Positions 35,923 through 45,332 of a DNA stretch of 64,000 nucleotides are shown piece after piece. The stretch's first letter is position 1. Each line of letters begins with the position of its first letter. The translations under genes and the position numbers were made by a program. Below the pieces are notes generated by a model. That model ran no database searches. It saw nothing but the letters and a program-made list of their open reading frames with translations, and was not told where the DNA came from. The stretch is from Promethearchaeota archaeon (GTDB lineage: Archaea; Asgardarchaeota; Lokiarchaeia; Sigyniarchaeales; SOKP01), in assembly GCA_019058445.1 (NCBI GenBank), contig JAHPZA010000010.1, forward strand, positions 558,001 to 622,000, in the 5' to 3' direction.

Positions 35923-37341
35923 CTACTTTTTATTATTTTCTTCTTCTAACATATCATAATAGTTGGTTAAAAAATAGTAATTTGATAATCTCGTATTGAG
36001 AATTGAATCTATTTGAACAAATTCATTTGGAGCATGAGCAAACCCCCCAATGCCTAATCCTCCAACAATAAAATTCAATCCTAATTCTTTTTGAATTTTA
36101 CTCAATGGTGCTGCCGCTGCACTTAAAGGCCAAACTTCTGTGTGAACATTAAGAAGATCAAAGCTTTTTATTAAACTTTTCACTAAAAATGAATCTTTAT
36201 TAACTCTGGATCCCTCATAACCGAGATTTTTCGTCAACTCAATATGCGCTTTAGATTGCTGAGTAAAATTTTCTATTTTTTCTTCGATTTCTTTAAGAAT
36301 TTTTTCAGTTGAGATGTTATGAGCAAATCTAATATCAATATTACATAGAGCCTGATTGGCAACCATATTTTTTGTTCCCTTCTCTAGAAAGCCAGATTTG
36401 AGGGTTGAAATATTAAAAGTTGGTTTAAATAAATAATTGATAAACGCTTTTTTCGGGTCATCCTCAATTGTTTCAATTATACCTGCTTTTTTTTTAATTT
36501 GTTCAATATTTAATTGTTTTATCAAATTAATTATGATATCTTGTTCTTCCGTTGTTAATTTATAGGGTTCTTTCAAACAATTGAGCTGAAATTCATTATT
36601 AGAATATAATGTACTAAGAAGTGAAATTAATTCTGTAGCTGGATTTGGAATCATTGCACTAAATGCGGAGTGTGTTTCTTTATTTTTTGTAAAAATTTTA
36701 AGTGTCAGTGAAACGATCCCTTTATAACCTAATTTTAGAACGGAAGTTCCACTAATATCTTGTTTAATTGAGGGATAAAACGCATTGCCACATAACTTAA
36801 GAGGTTTTTTTTGAGTTTCCAGAAAATTTATTAAAGTGGGAGAGCCGATTTCTTCCTCTCCATCAAATAAAAGATATAAAGATAAAGGGAGGGAATTATA
36901 TTCTTTCATTAGGTTTACAATATTTAAAAAGCACATTAAGGGTGTTTTTGAATTGTATGCGCCTCTTGCAATAATACATTTTCCAAGGGAATCTAATGGG
37001 GGTAAAAGCGTCTTTTCTTCAGCTTCAAAAGGATCACTTATCCATAACTCATTTTTATTAACCGGTTGAGTATCATACATCATATAAATGAGTAATGACT
37101 CCTTAGAAACTCCTTTAATCGTAGCCAAGAGTAAAGGGTTTATTTCCCCCTTAATTTCTTTAAGTTCATCACAAAATCCTGAAAGATATGATTTAATAAA
37201 GTCTACAGCTGTTTCAATTCCTTCTTTATTAAGGGTATTGCTTGGAATCCTTAAAAAGGGTTTCAACTCATTCTCAATGAATTCTGCATTTGTCTGTTTA
37301 ATGATATCCTTCATGTTAGATATTGAATTTTCATGAGACAT
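35923..37341 (-). CDS. M20-family metallopeptidase
   Basis: A 472-aa protein of the peptidase T/ArgE/DapE group. YMMYDTQPVNKNELW carries the first metal Asp (family H-x-D appears as Y-D), ARGAYNSKTPLMCF the bridging region (normally G-x-x-D-x-K), and FDGEEEIGSP the catalytic and metal glutamates. C-terminal FAHAPNEFV has a further metal His. The first ligand His appears replaced by Tyr/Met, and the bridging Asp by Asn (AYNSK), so activity may be altered. Cytoplasmic, no signal peptide. Divergent from a Roadblock gene. Confidence 0.82.
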   Translation of the reverse strand: MSHENSISNMKDIIKQTNAEFIENELKPFLRIPSNTLNKEGIETAVDFIKSYLSGFCDELKEIKGEINPLLLATIKGVSKESLLIYMMYDTQPVNKNELWISDPFEAEEKTLLPPLDSLGKCIIARGAYNSKTPLMCFLNIVNLMKEYNSLPLSLYLLFDGEEEIGSPTLINFLETQKKPLKLCGNAFYPSIKQDISGTSVLKLGYKGIVSLTLKIFTKNKETHSAFSAMIPNPATELISLLSTLYSNNEFQLNCLKEPYKLTTEEQDIIINLIKQLNIEQIKKKAGIIETIEDDPKKAFINYLFKPTFNISTLKSGFLEKGTKNMVANQALCNIDIRFAHNISTEKILKEIEEKIENFTQQSKAHIELTKNLGYEGSRVNKDSFLVKSLIKSFDLLNVHTEVWPLSAAAAPLSKIQKELGLNFIVGGLGIGGFAHAPNEFVQIDSILNTRLSNYYFLTNYYDMLEEENNKK

Positions 37342-37412
37342 ATATAGATATAATAGTTAAATTGAATTAATTAATTATCATAATTATCCTAAATTATCAT
37401 ATTATAACAAAA

Positions 37413-37805
37413 ATGAATCAGGAATCATCTTCAAGTTCTAGAAATCCGGGCCAAATAAATGAAATATTGAATGAAATCAAATTAGAAGGCAACCTTAAAG
37501 GAGTAGTACTTGCAAACCGTAATGGAGATCTTATAGCAGAAAATATTGCATTAGATAATTTTGATGGTACAACCTTTGCTGCGATGTGTGCTTCTGTTTT
37601 AGAGAGTGCGGATGGGCTGAGAAAAAACTTAGGGTCTAAAAAAGTTTTTAAAATTATTACAGAATTAGAAAGCGGTAAAATAATAATAATCATTGAACTG
37701 GATAAAAAGAGATTCTATTCTTTTATATTGGGCAAGGAATCTAAGATGGATTCTATATTAAATAATCTAGACCAATATAATCAAAAATTATCTGAAGCCT
37801 GTTAA
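37413..37805 (+). CDS. Roadblock/LC7-like domain protein
   Basis: 130 aa. After a Ser-rich N-terminus, INEILNEIKLEGNLKGVVLANRNGDLIAENI (core GVVLANRNGDLIAE) gives the Roadblock first helix and strands, MCASVLESADGLRKNLG the second helix, and KIIIIIELDKKRFYSFIL the last strands. It probably dimerises. It is wedged between peptidase genes on the other strand. Link to the GTPases is inference. Confidence 0.83.
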   Translation: MNQESSSSSRNPGQINEILNEIKLEGNLKGVVLANRNGDLIAENIALDNFDGTTFAAMCASVLESADGLRKNLGSKKVFKIITELESGKIIIIIELDKKRFYSFILGKESKMDSILNNLDQYNQKLSEAC

Positions 37806-37826
37806 AGATCAAAAAAAAAGAGGAAT

Positions 37827-39095
37827 TTATTGAGATTTATCAATATATTTTAGATATTCTAAGCAGATATGCAAGACTTGTCCTAACGCTTCTTTTTCAA
37901 CAACTTCTGGTGTGTCTAATCTTGTATGATAAGAAGGAGCTAATTCTTCTTTTAAATTAAGACCTCCAATTGAGGTAGCAGAAATATTTTCTTTGCTAAA
38001 AGCTGCTCCATCTGTTGCACCAAAGGGAAGTGCAGATATTTTTATTCCAATATTCAAATTATTTGCAATTTTGAATAAACGTTCATAGATGTCCGGATCG
38101 TGGTTTGCTCCAATTCCAGATTCCTTATTATGAATAATTAACTGATCTTTTTTGGATATACCATCCATATTTACAACTTTAGTTTGAGCTTCTACTAATT
38201 CATTATAATGTGCTTCTACATATCGTTTAGCACCTCTAAGTCCAGACTCTTCTCCGGCAAAAGAAATTAGATAAATTTTTGTATGAGTCGGATACACTTC
38301 CTTATTACTTTTATTTTCAGCTAAGTATTTTCCAATACCTAAAACTACTGATACTCCTGATAAATTGTCCATTGCTCCTGGAACTGGTTTATAACTATGA
38401 AAAAACATATAAATTATTATAATTGGGACAAATACTAAAAAGATAATTCCAAACACAATAAAAAGAATTACAAATTCAATTGAAAGGAGGTAGAAGATAA
38501 GTTTTAATAAAATCCCAATTAGAACTATCCCAACTCCTAAATATCCTAGATTAATAATAATTTGTCCAAATCGTTTCAAGTAATAAAAAGTATTGAACTC
38601 AAAAGCAGAATCATGATGCGCCGAGAAGATAAGAGTATTTTTTACGTCACTTGAAGGATTTAAAGTTCCAATTATATTTTTTGACATCTTTTTTGGGAAT
38701 AGAAAATCAAATACTTCATGATATTTCATTACTTCTAAGATAAAATAGCTTACTGTAATTAAGATCAGAATAATTGCTATTAGTAAGAAAATTAGGCTGA
38801 AGAAGGCCTCTACTTGGATCATTTTAAGGTCAATCAATAGCGTAATCCAATAAAATATAATTGCAACAAATACAAGAAAGGATCCAAATCTTATACCCCC
38901 TAGAAATGCATGTGGACTACTTATATATTCTTCTTGATGTGTTTCATCGCAGAATTTTTTTAATTCTTCTTCAATTCGATTACCGCACTGTATTTCTTGG
39001 TCTGTTCCAGATTCTCGTGGCCCTATCTCATTGCATATCTCTTCAATAAATTTATGCATATAACTTTCTAAGTTCTTATCAACCATTATGCCCAT
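37827..39095 (-). CDS. M28-family peptidase with membrane hairpins inside the catalytic domain
   Basis: A 422-aa zinc aminopeptidase-like protein. Metal and catalytic motifs: SAHHDSAF, GAMDNLSGVSV, SFAGEESGLRGAKRY, VNMDG, and FGATDGAAF with SYHTRLDTPE. Four hydrophobic segments interrupt the fold: two before the HHDSA strand (about residues 68-120) and two between HHDSA and DNLSG (about 185-250). This puts the active site next to the membrane. The next gene has the same design, so the pair arose by duplication. No signal peptide. The face of the membrane that holds the active site is not clear. Confidence 0.88.
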   Translation of the reverse strand: MGIMVDKNLESYMHKFIEEICNEIGPRESGTDQEIQCGNRIEEELKKFCDETHQEEYISSPHAFLGGIRFGSFLVFVAIIFYWITLLIDLKMIQVEAFFSLIFLLIAIILILITVSYFILEVMKYHEVFDFLFPKKMSKNIIGTLNPSSDVKNTLIFSAHHDSAFEFNTFYYLKRFGQIIINLGYLGVGIVLIGILLKLIFYLLSIEFVILFIVFGIIFLVFVPIIIIYMFFHSYKPVPGAMDNLSGVSVVLGIGKYLAENKSNKEVYPTHTKIYLISFAGEESGLRGAKRYVEAHYNELVEAQTKVVNMDGISKKDQLIIHNKESGIGANHDPDIYERLFKIANNLNIGIKISALPFGATDGAAFSKENISATSIGGLNLKEELAPSYHTRLDTPEVVEKEALGQVLHICLEYLKYIDKSQ

Positions 39096-39250
39096 TTTTG
39101 TTTTTTAGATTTTACAAATTTAGTGTTATTTGAGCAAAATCTGGGATACCATAATAATTCTTTTAATGGTTAAAATTGCTCTTAGATGGTCTAATAGAGA
39201 TAGGTTTAATGAGAAAATAAAAAAAAATTTAAAAAATAATAGTTACATAA

Positions 39251-40447
39251 TTATTTCTGGCTATCGACTAATTCTACAAAATGCAGGGCGATTTTCGTAG
39301 CTTTTGCAATAGATTCTCCTGAAAGATTTTCTGGAATATCGTTTACCGTATGCCAATCAGTCGGGGTTCCCTTCTTTGAAATACCAAACATAGTTGCGGC
39401 ATGAAGCCCTTTTCGTGAGAAATTTGCTGCGTCACTACCAGCAAATTTTAAAGGACCAATTTCGACTGGAACTTCTAAGTCGTCCGCTGCTTTTTTAGCT
39501 ATTTGGATCACTTTAGTTGAATGTTTTGCTAAAAACATTGTTTCTGCTGTAGCTAATAAAAAAGAATCTGCACTTAGACACTCCAAATTAAACAACATAG
39601 CTTCGCGATCACTAAGTTCTTGTTTATATTTTGATACAAATCGTTTTGACCCTCTCATATGCTCTTCGCCGGCAAAACTTACAATCCATAATTCCGTTTC
39701 TTTTAGTTTGTTATTGGCAAAATACTTACCACATTCAAGTGCAGCTGCCACAGCTGTTAAATTATCGTTAGCACCCATAACAACTGTATTTGAACGTAAA
39801 AATTTTGCTAAAATTAGTATTAATACACTTCCAATCGCAAATAGTATATATTGAAAGAGATCTATTGACAAAAGCATGCTCTGGGAAAATCCAATAATAA
39901 CAAAGACAGTTTTAACTATTCCCAATATGATATTCAATAAAGCAATAATCAAAACCAGAATTATTAAAATCGCAGATTTGCTACCAAGCTTACTCAATAT
40001 GGGGAATGTGTAAGCTGAATCATGATGACCTGCCAGTAAAACTAAATTTTTGGGAGTTGTTTGGGGTTTAATTTTTCCAATAACATGAAATGACTTTTTT
40101 TTTGGAAAAAGAAAATCAACTACTTCCATTAACAGAATTTGTTGGATAAAAAAGATAGCAATTCCTAAAAATATTAAAACACTCGAAAGAAGAGGAATAA
40201 AAAAGTAGCTTATTACCCCTAAAATATATAATACTGCGGTTACCCAGATCCAATCTAAAAATCCTCCAGGGTGGCATTCAAACTCAAGTCTTTCTACACC
40301 ATCACAAAATGTAGCCATTGTGTCAAAAATAATGTTTCCTGCTTTACTTTCAGCTTCAGAACCTCCTATTCTTGGACCTGCTTCATCACAAATCATTTGA
40401 ATGAACTTCAACATGTCTTTTCCTGATGGATCAATCTTTTCTACCAT
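39251..40447 (-). CDS. M28-family peptidase with membrane hairpins, paralogue
   Basis: 398 aa, same architecture as the neighbour 155 bp downstream. Zinc/catalytic motifs are AGHHDSAYTF, GANDNLTAVAAALECGKYF, SFAGEEHMRGSKRF, NLECLSADS, FAGSDAANFSRKG and DWHTVNDIPE. TM pairs lie before and after the first His. Compared with the neighbour, the third metal position is Glu (NLE) instead of Asp, which is the normal aminopeptidase alternative. The two are probably transcribed together. Confidence 0.88.
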   Translation of the reverse strand: MVEKIDPSGKDMLKFIQMICDEAGPRIGGSEAESKAGNIIFDTMATFCDGVERLEFECHPGGFLDWIWVTAVLYILGVISYFFIPLLSSVLIFLGIAIFFIQQILLMEVVDFLFPKKKSFHVIGKIKPQTTPKNLVLLAGHHDSAYTFPILSKLGSKSAILIILVLIIALLNIILGIVKTVFVIIGFSQSMLLSIDLFQYILFAIGSVLILILAKFLRSNTVVMGANDNLTAVAAALECGKYFANNKLKETELWIVSFAGEEHMRGSKRFVSKYKQELSDREAMLFNLECLSADSFLLATAETMFLAKHSTKVIQIAKKAADDLEVPVEIGPLKFAGSDAANFSRKGLHAATMFGISKKGTPTDWHTVNDIPENLSGESIAKATKIALHFVELVDSQK

Positions 40448-40550
40448 ATTCTTTATCTCATTTTATAATATTATTTTTAATAAAATTATAATTATGACAC
40501 ATTTTAGATTGTTATTGATGATAAAAAATCTTTTTTTTTTCTTTTTGAAT

Positions 40551-41990
40551 TTAACCATTATGTATAACTCTACGTTCAAGCAGATTATTAAGATAATTTT
40601 CTAACAATTCCTGGAGCACAGAATTATAAGAAGGTTCTTTTACAAGATTAGTTAATTCATTAGGATCTTCTTTTAGATCATATAACTCTGAAGGTCTGCG
40701 ATTATTGGATTTTACTGCCAATTTATAACGTTTGGTACGAACCATAGAAAACCCGTGAACTTCACTAAATATGGCATCTTTTCCTCTTTGAACATCATGT
40801 CCATTAGGGCCCTCCTCAATTTGAGGAATAAGAGTACGACCATCACTTTTATTTAAAGTTTTAGCTCCAGCGATATCGATGAGAGATGCTGCGATATCAA
40901 GGTGATCAGTTAGTATATTACATTTCCAGCCTTTAATACCTCCGGGAGGTCGGAAAATACATGGAATACGTAATGCTCCTTCATAGAAGACTATTTTATG
41001 ACTCATCATATGGTCACCAAGCATTTCCCCATGATCCGAATTATAAATTATCCATGTATTATCAAGTAAACCCTTTTCTTCCAAACTTTTCATAATTTTT
41101 CCAATATATTCATCAATTAAAGTGATTTTAGCATAGTAAAAAGTTTTAAGAAGCTGATTTTGGGCTGGTGTCATTCCTTTCAGTCCACTCCATTTAAGTA
41201 CCATTCTACTATTGGAAGGAATAGGTTTTTGTGGCCATTCTAAAATTCCTACCGGCATATCTTCAGGGTTATAGAGGGCTCTATATTTTGCTGGAGAATC
41301 AAATGGATCATGTGGTCCAGGAAATAATATTTGAAGATAAAATGGTTTTTTACTATTATAATTTTGGATCCATTCCACGGCTTTTCTCCCAGTATAGCTA
41401 TCTAGATGATCCTCAGCAGGTAACGGACATGGTGGTTCCTCCCAAGGCTTAGCTTGCCCCCGAGACCATTGAGTAAAATAATTAATCATGTATTTTCTAT
41501 GGGTTCTTAATAATCCCTTTTCTTTTAGATAATCAGTATAAGGTGAATCATTCACAATGGTTGCGATAGGTCCGGTCAACTCATGTGTATCTACAAAACC
41601 CCAATCTTCTAATATTCCGATTTTATCTTTAGTGTGTCGTGAATTTTGACGCCTTTCCCCCCTTTCTCCATGGACCCAAAGATGAGTTTTGCCAATAAGA
41701 GCCGTATGATATCCTGCATCACGAATATTGCGCACATGACTAGGTCCACAAGGATTCGCTTCAAGAAAATTCGTCCATACTCCGTGTTCATTGACATATT
41801 TTCCAGTCATCATGGATGCTCTGGCAGGCATACAAAGAGGAGAATTAGTACAACATCGAGTAAAATTAACTCCTTCAGAAGCTAATTTATCCAAATTTGG
41901 AGTTATAACTGCAGGATGTCCTACTGAACCTAAAGTGTCGCCGCGATGCTGATCTGAAAAAATATAAATGATATTTGGTTTTTCTGCCAT
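40551..41990 (-). CDS. Sulfatase-family hydrolase (Cys-type)
   Basis: A 479-aa alkaline-phosphatase-superfamily enzyme. NSPLCMPARASMMTGKY is the sulfatase signature C-x-P-x-R, with Cys53 as the residue converted to formylglycine. IFSDQHRGD and YNSDHGEMLGDH carry the metal-binding Asp/His residues, and HLWVHGERG and FPGPHDPF are typical of sulfatases and phosphonate monoester hydrolases. No signal peptide is present. A formylglycine-generating enzyme must be encoded elsewhere, as none is seen here. Next to a GH38 mannosidase, so sulfated glycan use is possible. Confidence 0.92.
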   Translation of the reverse strand: MAEKPNIIYIFSDQHRGDTLGSVGHPAVITPNLDKLASEGVNFTRCCTNSPLCMPARASMMTGKYVNEHGVWTNFLEANPCGPSHVRNIRDAGYHTALIGKTHLWVHGERGERRQNSRHTKDKIGILEDWGFVDTHELTGPIATIVNDSPYTDYLKEKGLLRTHRKYMINYFTQWSRGQAKPWEEPPCPLPAEDHLDSYTGRKAVEWIQNYNSKKPFYLQILFPGPHDPFDSPAKYRALYNPEDMPVGILEWPQKPIPSNSRMVLKWSGLKGMTPAQNQLLKTFYYAKITLIDEYIGKIMKSLEEKGLLDNTWIIYNSDHGEMLGDHMMSHKIVFYEGALRIPCIFRPPGGIKGWKCNILTDHLDIAASLIDIAGAKTLNKSDGRTLIPQIEEGPNGHDVQRGKDAIFSEVHGFSMVRTKRYKLAVKSNNRRPSELYDLKEDPNELTNLVKEPSYNSVLQELLENYLNNLLERRVIHNG

Positions 41991-42207
41991 AATTTATCAA
42001 ACGTTGTACAATATTTTTTTGCACTAAGTAAATTAAAATTACAGTATATTTTGAATTAATGAATTAAGAAAGATAAAAAAGAATTTAGCACTCAAAGGGT
42101 TAAAAGAATCTCATGACATCTATTTATAATACAATCCAACTCTAAAATAATAGTAAACACATATACTGATTTTTAAAGTAGAAAAAATACGTAATATCTC
42201 ATTTTTA

Positions 42208-45108
42208 TCAAAAAGAGATTTCAAAAGAACAGATTTCAAATTTTCCAATTTCAAAGGTTAAAATACCGCTACTTTGATTCCAATCAAGATTATCTTCAAT
42301 TTTCCTTTCTAATAAATCAATCGCTTTAATTTTAGATATTTTATTTGAATAGTTTTCATTAAATTTCACTTTAACGTTTGAAGAAACTCCAGAAACTTCA
42401 ATAAATCTAGCAATGATAGTTTCATTTTTGTCCCATTCGTTCTTTTTTAATGCCCCTAAAAACACATTTGGAGTTAAGATTTCTAAAATTGGGTTACTTG
42501 AATTTATGTTACTCTTCTGGTTTTCATTTGTGTTTTTTCCAGGAATGATCATAACTGGTTTGTTAAATTCTTCGGCTTTTTTTTTAACACTTAAGTTAGG
42601 AGTTCCATCTGAATTTACTAATGCTCCTCCATGATGTGGGAATAGGGCATAACGGCATTTAAACGGTCCAAGACCACTATATTCGGGAACTTTATGGTTA
42701 AATAATCTTTCATTTTCAGTTCTTTCTAAATTTACCCATGCTTCTGGTGCGGGAAGGGGATATCGACAAGCACGCAACATGGTAAGCCTCATATCACCGC
42801 CATTTACATCAAAGGCATATTTACCCTCATTGAGTAATGCTAAACCCCATTTGTTATCAGGAGTACTAATATCAAAATACTTATGGCAGATTTTTTCATA
42901 ACGCGCCTTATCACATGGAATCTCTGGATTAGTTTTAAATTGAATGGCACAATACATGCCATCAGCAGTAGCAATTTCTGCGTTTACAGAAGTGCTATAT
43001 AATATCTTTAGCATAATATCTTTTTGTTTCCAATCTGTTATGTATTCTAAGAAAATTTCTTTACAATCCTTAAATAATGTTATTTTTTGGACAACGGGGC
43101 TAATACCTAATGTCCTAGAAATCTCTAAAGTGCAAAATATAGGGCCTACTTCAGAAATCATTATTTTAACATTTTTCTCATTTGAGAGATCTATTGGATG
43201 TTCCCAATATTGAGGAAATAAATTCCAGGCATGACGCGTAATATGTTCATTATCAAGATAACCAAATGTTAGATTTGAGAATTCACCTTTAAATAAGTTT
43301 CTTCCATTATTTATGCTCTTAGTGATTAGTTTGATGATAGCTCCGGTTTTTGGATTGAGTTCAATGGTAATATTCTGATTTGACATCGAGTGCTTCGAAA
43401 CGGTAAAAGGATTCTTAATCTCTAGTTCCTTGCTTGATGTATCGGATAAAATCGTTAATTTTGCCTTCGTTAAACTTAAAGGCTTCAACTTAATTATAGT
43501 CCACCATCCTGCAGGTATTTGGTCGATTGACTCTTTTTGTTCGGCAGCAATTGGTTGGCAAATATATTCATTAGATTCACCATTTAATATTTTTAATCTG
43601 GCATAATTTGGTTTGCCATCTTTGCTCCTTATGAGGTTTTCTTTAAAAACACTAATAGGAATAAAGACTTTTGATTTTCTTTCCCATGAAACCGGATTAA
43701 AAAGATAAATCTCCACAGTATTTTGGACACGTTCAGAAGGAGGATTTGCTACTAAATGTTCTCCAATATTATCTATTATACTTTCGATAATTTTTTCTTG
43801 CTCATTCCAATCATCCCACACCTCATCATATACCTCAGGAATAGAACTACCAGGTAAAACATCGTGAAATTGATTTTTAAGAGTTATTTTCCATAATGAT
43901 TCTAATTTATTTAATGGATATTTATATTTCGGATTTAGTAAGGATGTTAAAACCGAGAGACTTTCTAGGGAAACAATAATATTTTCATACTTTCGATTAA
44001 GTCTTTTTACTTCTGCATGATTTGAAAAACACCCTCTATGAGTTTCTAAATAAAGCTCATCATTCCAAACAGGAAAGTCTTTTGAGCATTTTTCAAGTTC
44101 TTCGAAAAACTCCTTTACTGTACTCCATTTAAACACAGGATGTTTGGCAAATTCATTAGCAGTTGCTACTTCTTTATGAGTAGGACCGTGTCCTCCATCA
44201 CTTAACCCCAAAAAACATCCTACATGTGGACAAATTTCATCTGATACATGGTCCTCTAATTTACTATAATCTTTAGTATAATCCCAAACTTTTCTTCCAT
44301 TTTTTGTAAGTAAATGTCTTCCAATTTGGTATTTTTCCCATGTTTCAAGGACTAGTAAAATTATTTGACAATAATCGAAATTCGAAGAAATTATTTGTGT
44401 TCCATCTGGTCCCTGCCACCAAAAGTTTACAAATGGAAAGACAGTGATTTGATTCCAAGTAAGCTTAGTTGTCCAGAAAAATTTCGCTCCAGATTTTACT
44501 AAAATCTGTGGTAATCCATAGTTGTAACCAAAAGAATCCAAGAACCATTCTACTGAAGGTAGTTTTCCAAAGTTATCTCGATAAAATCGCATACCATATA
44601 GCCGTTGTCTTATCATGGCTTCTCCAGAAGGCATCAGGCAATCGGGTTCAACATAAGATCCACCAACGAGTTCGATATTGCCCTTCTTAACTAATTCTTT
44701 AATTTGGTTAAATAACTCGGGATTATCTAGTTTAATCCATTCCAAAAGTAACGGTTCACTTAGGGCAAAATGAAAATCATCAGGGAACATTTTGGAGTGT
44801 AAAACTGCCTTAGCAAACGTCACTTGTGCTTTTTTTCTTGTTTGTTCAAATCTCCACATCCATGCACAATCAATATGGGATTGCCCTATTATATGAACTT
44901 GAATTTTATTAGGATCAGTGGTTTTTGAAATTTTACTTAAATAACGATTCAGCTTTTTATCTATTCTAATCTCCCTTTTTCCGCCAAGCCACTTTTCTAA
45001 AGTCTTTTCATTATCAAATTTAGGTTCTTCTAAGCCTGAGGTATCTAATCTTCTATTTCCTGAATAATGTCCAATTTTGTCGATAAAGTTATAGTCCATT
45101 TTCACCAT
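42208..45108 (-). CDS. GH38-family alpha-mannosidase
   Basis: About 966 aa from the ATG at 45108 (a TTG lies 24 bp upstream and another ATG 9 bp downstream). VHIIGQSHIDCAWMWRFEQTRKK carries the GH38 H-x-D metal pair (IGQSHIDCAW), and WFLDSFGYNYGLPQIL the nucleophile Asp. HDVLPGSSIPEVY and the C-terminal beta domains complete the family plan. No signal peptide is evident, so it acts in the cytoplasm, as many prokaryotic GH38 enzymes do, removing mannose from oligosaccharides. It is 217 bp upstream of the sulfatase on the same strand. Confidence 0.93.
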   Translation of the reverse strand: MVKMDYNFIDKIGHYSGNRRLDTSGLEEPKFDNEKTLEKWLGGKREIRIDKKLNRYLSKISKTTDPNKIQVHIIGQSHIDCAWMWRFEQTRKKAQVTFAKAVLHSKMFPDDFHFALSEPLLLEWIKLDNPELFNQIKELVKKGNIELVGGSYVEPDCLMPSGEAMIRQRLYGMRFYRDNFGKLPSVEWFLDSFGYNYGLPQILVKSGAKFFWTTKLTWNQITVFPFVNFWWQGPDGTQIISSNFDYCQIILLVLETWEKYQIGRHLLTKNGRKVWDYTKDYSKLEDHVSDEICPHVGCFLGLSDGGHGPTHKEVATANEFAKHPVFKWSTVKEFFEELEKCSKDFPVWNDELYLETHRGCFSNHAEVKRLNRKYENIIVSLESLSVLTSLLNPKYKYPLNKLESLWKITLKNQFHDVLPGSSIPEVYDEVWDDWNEQEKIIESIIDNIGEHLVANPPSERVQNTVEIYLFNPVSWERKSKVFIPISVFKENLIRSKDGKPNYARLKILNGESNEYICQPIAAEQKESIDQIPAGWWTIIKLKPLSLTKAKLTILSDTSSKELEIKNPFTVSKHSMSNQNITIELNPKTGAIIKLITKSINNGRNLFKGEFSNLTFGYLDNEHITRHAWNLFPQYWEHPIDLSNEKNVKIMISEVGPIFCTLEISRTLGISPVVQKITLFKDCKEIFLEYITDWKQKDIMLKILYSTSVNAEIATADGMYCAIQFKTNPEIPCDKARYEKICHKYFDISTPDNKWGLALLNEGKYAFDVNGGDMRLTMLRACRYPLPAPEAWVNLERTENERLFNHKVPEYSGLGPFKCRYALFPHHGGALVNSDGTPNLSVKKKAEEFNKPVMIIPGKNTNENQKSNINSSNPILEILTPNVFLGALKKNEWDKNETIIARFIEVSGVSSNVKVKFNENYSNKISKIKAIDLLERKIEDNLDWNQSSGILTFEIGKFEICSFEISF

Positions 45109-45332
45109 TACTCCTAGATAATTTTTAGACAATAAATTGTTTCTTTTTATTATATTCTAAAAATTAAAATTAAGGAAATAAATTAAAAATTAAGCATTTA
45201 AGCATTTAATAAAAATCAATCTTTTAAAATGAAATAAGATTATACAATATCCTTATTAAAAATAAAGAGGATTGTTATAGAATATTGAAAAAGTGAAAAA
45301 TAAAATAACACCTTTAATTTATTAAAACTTGA

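Noticed and set aside
35907..35926. Hairpin GTAGGG/CCCTAC as terminator of the M20 gene
   Set aside because: The following T-run is on the plus strand, while the gene is on the minus strand, and the stem overlaps the stop codon. Archaeal termination does not need such stems.
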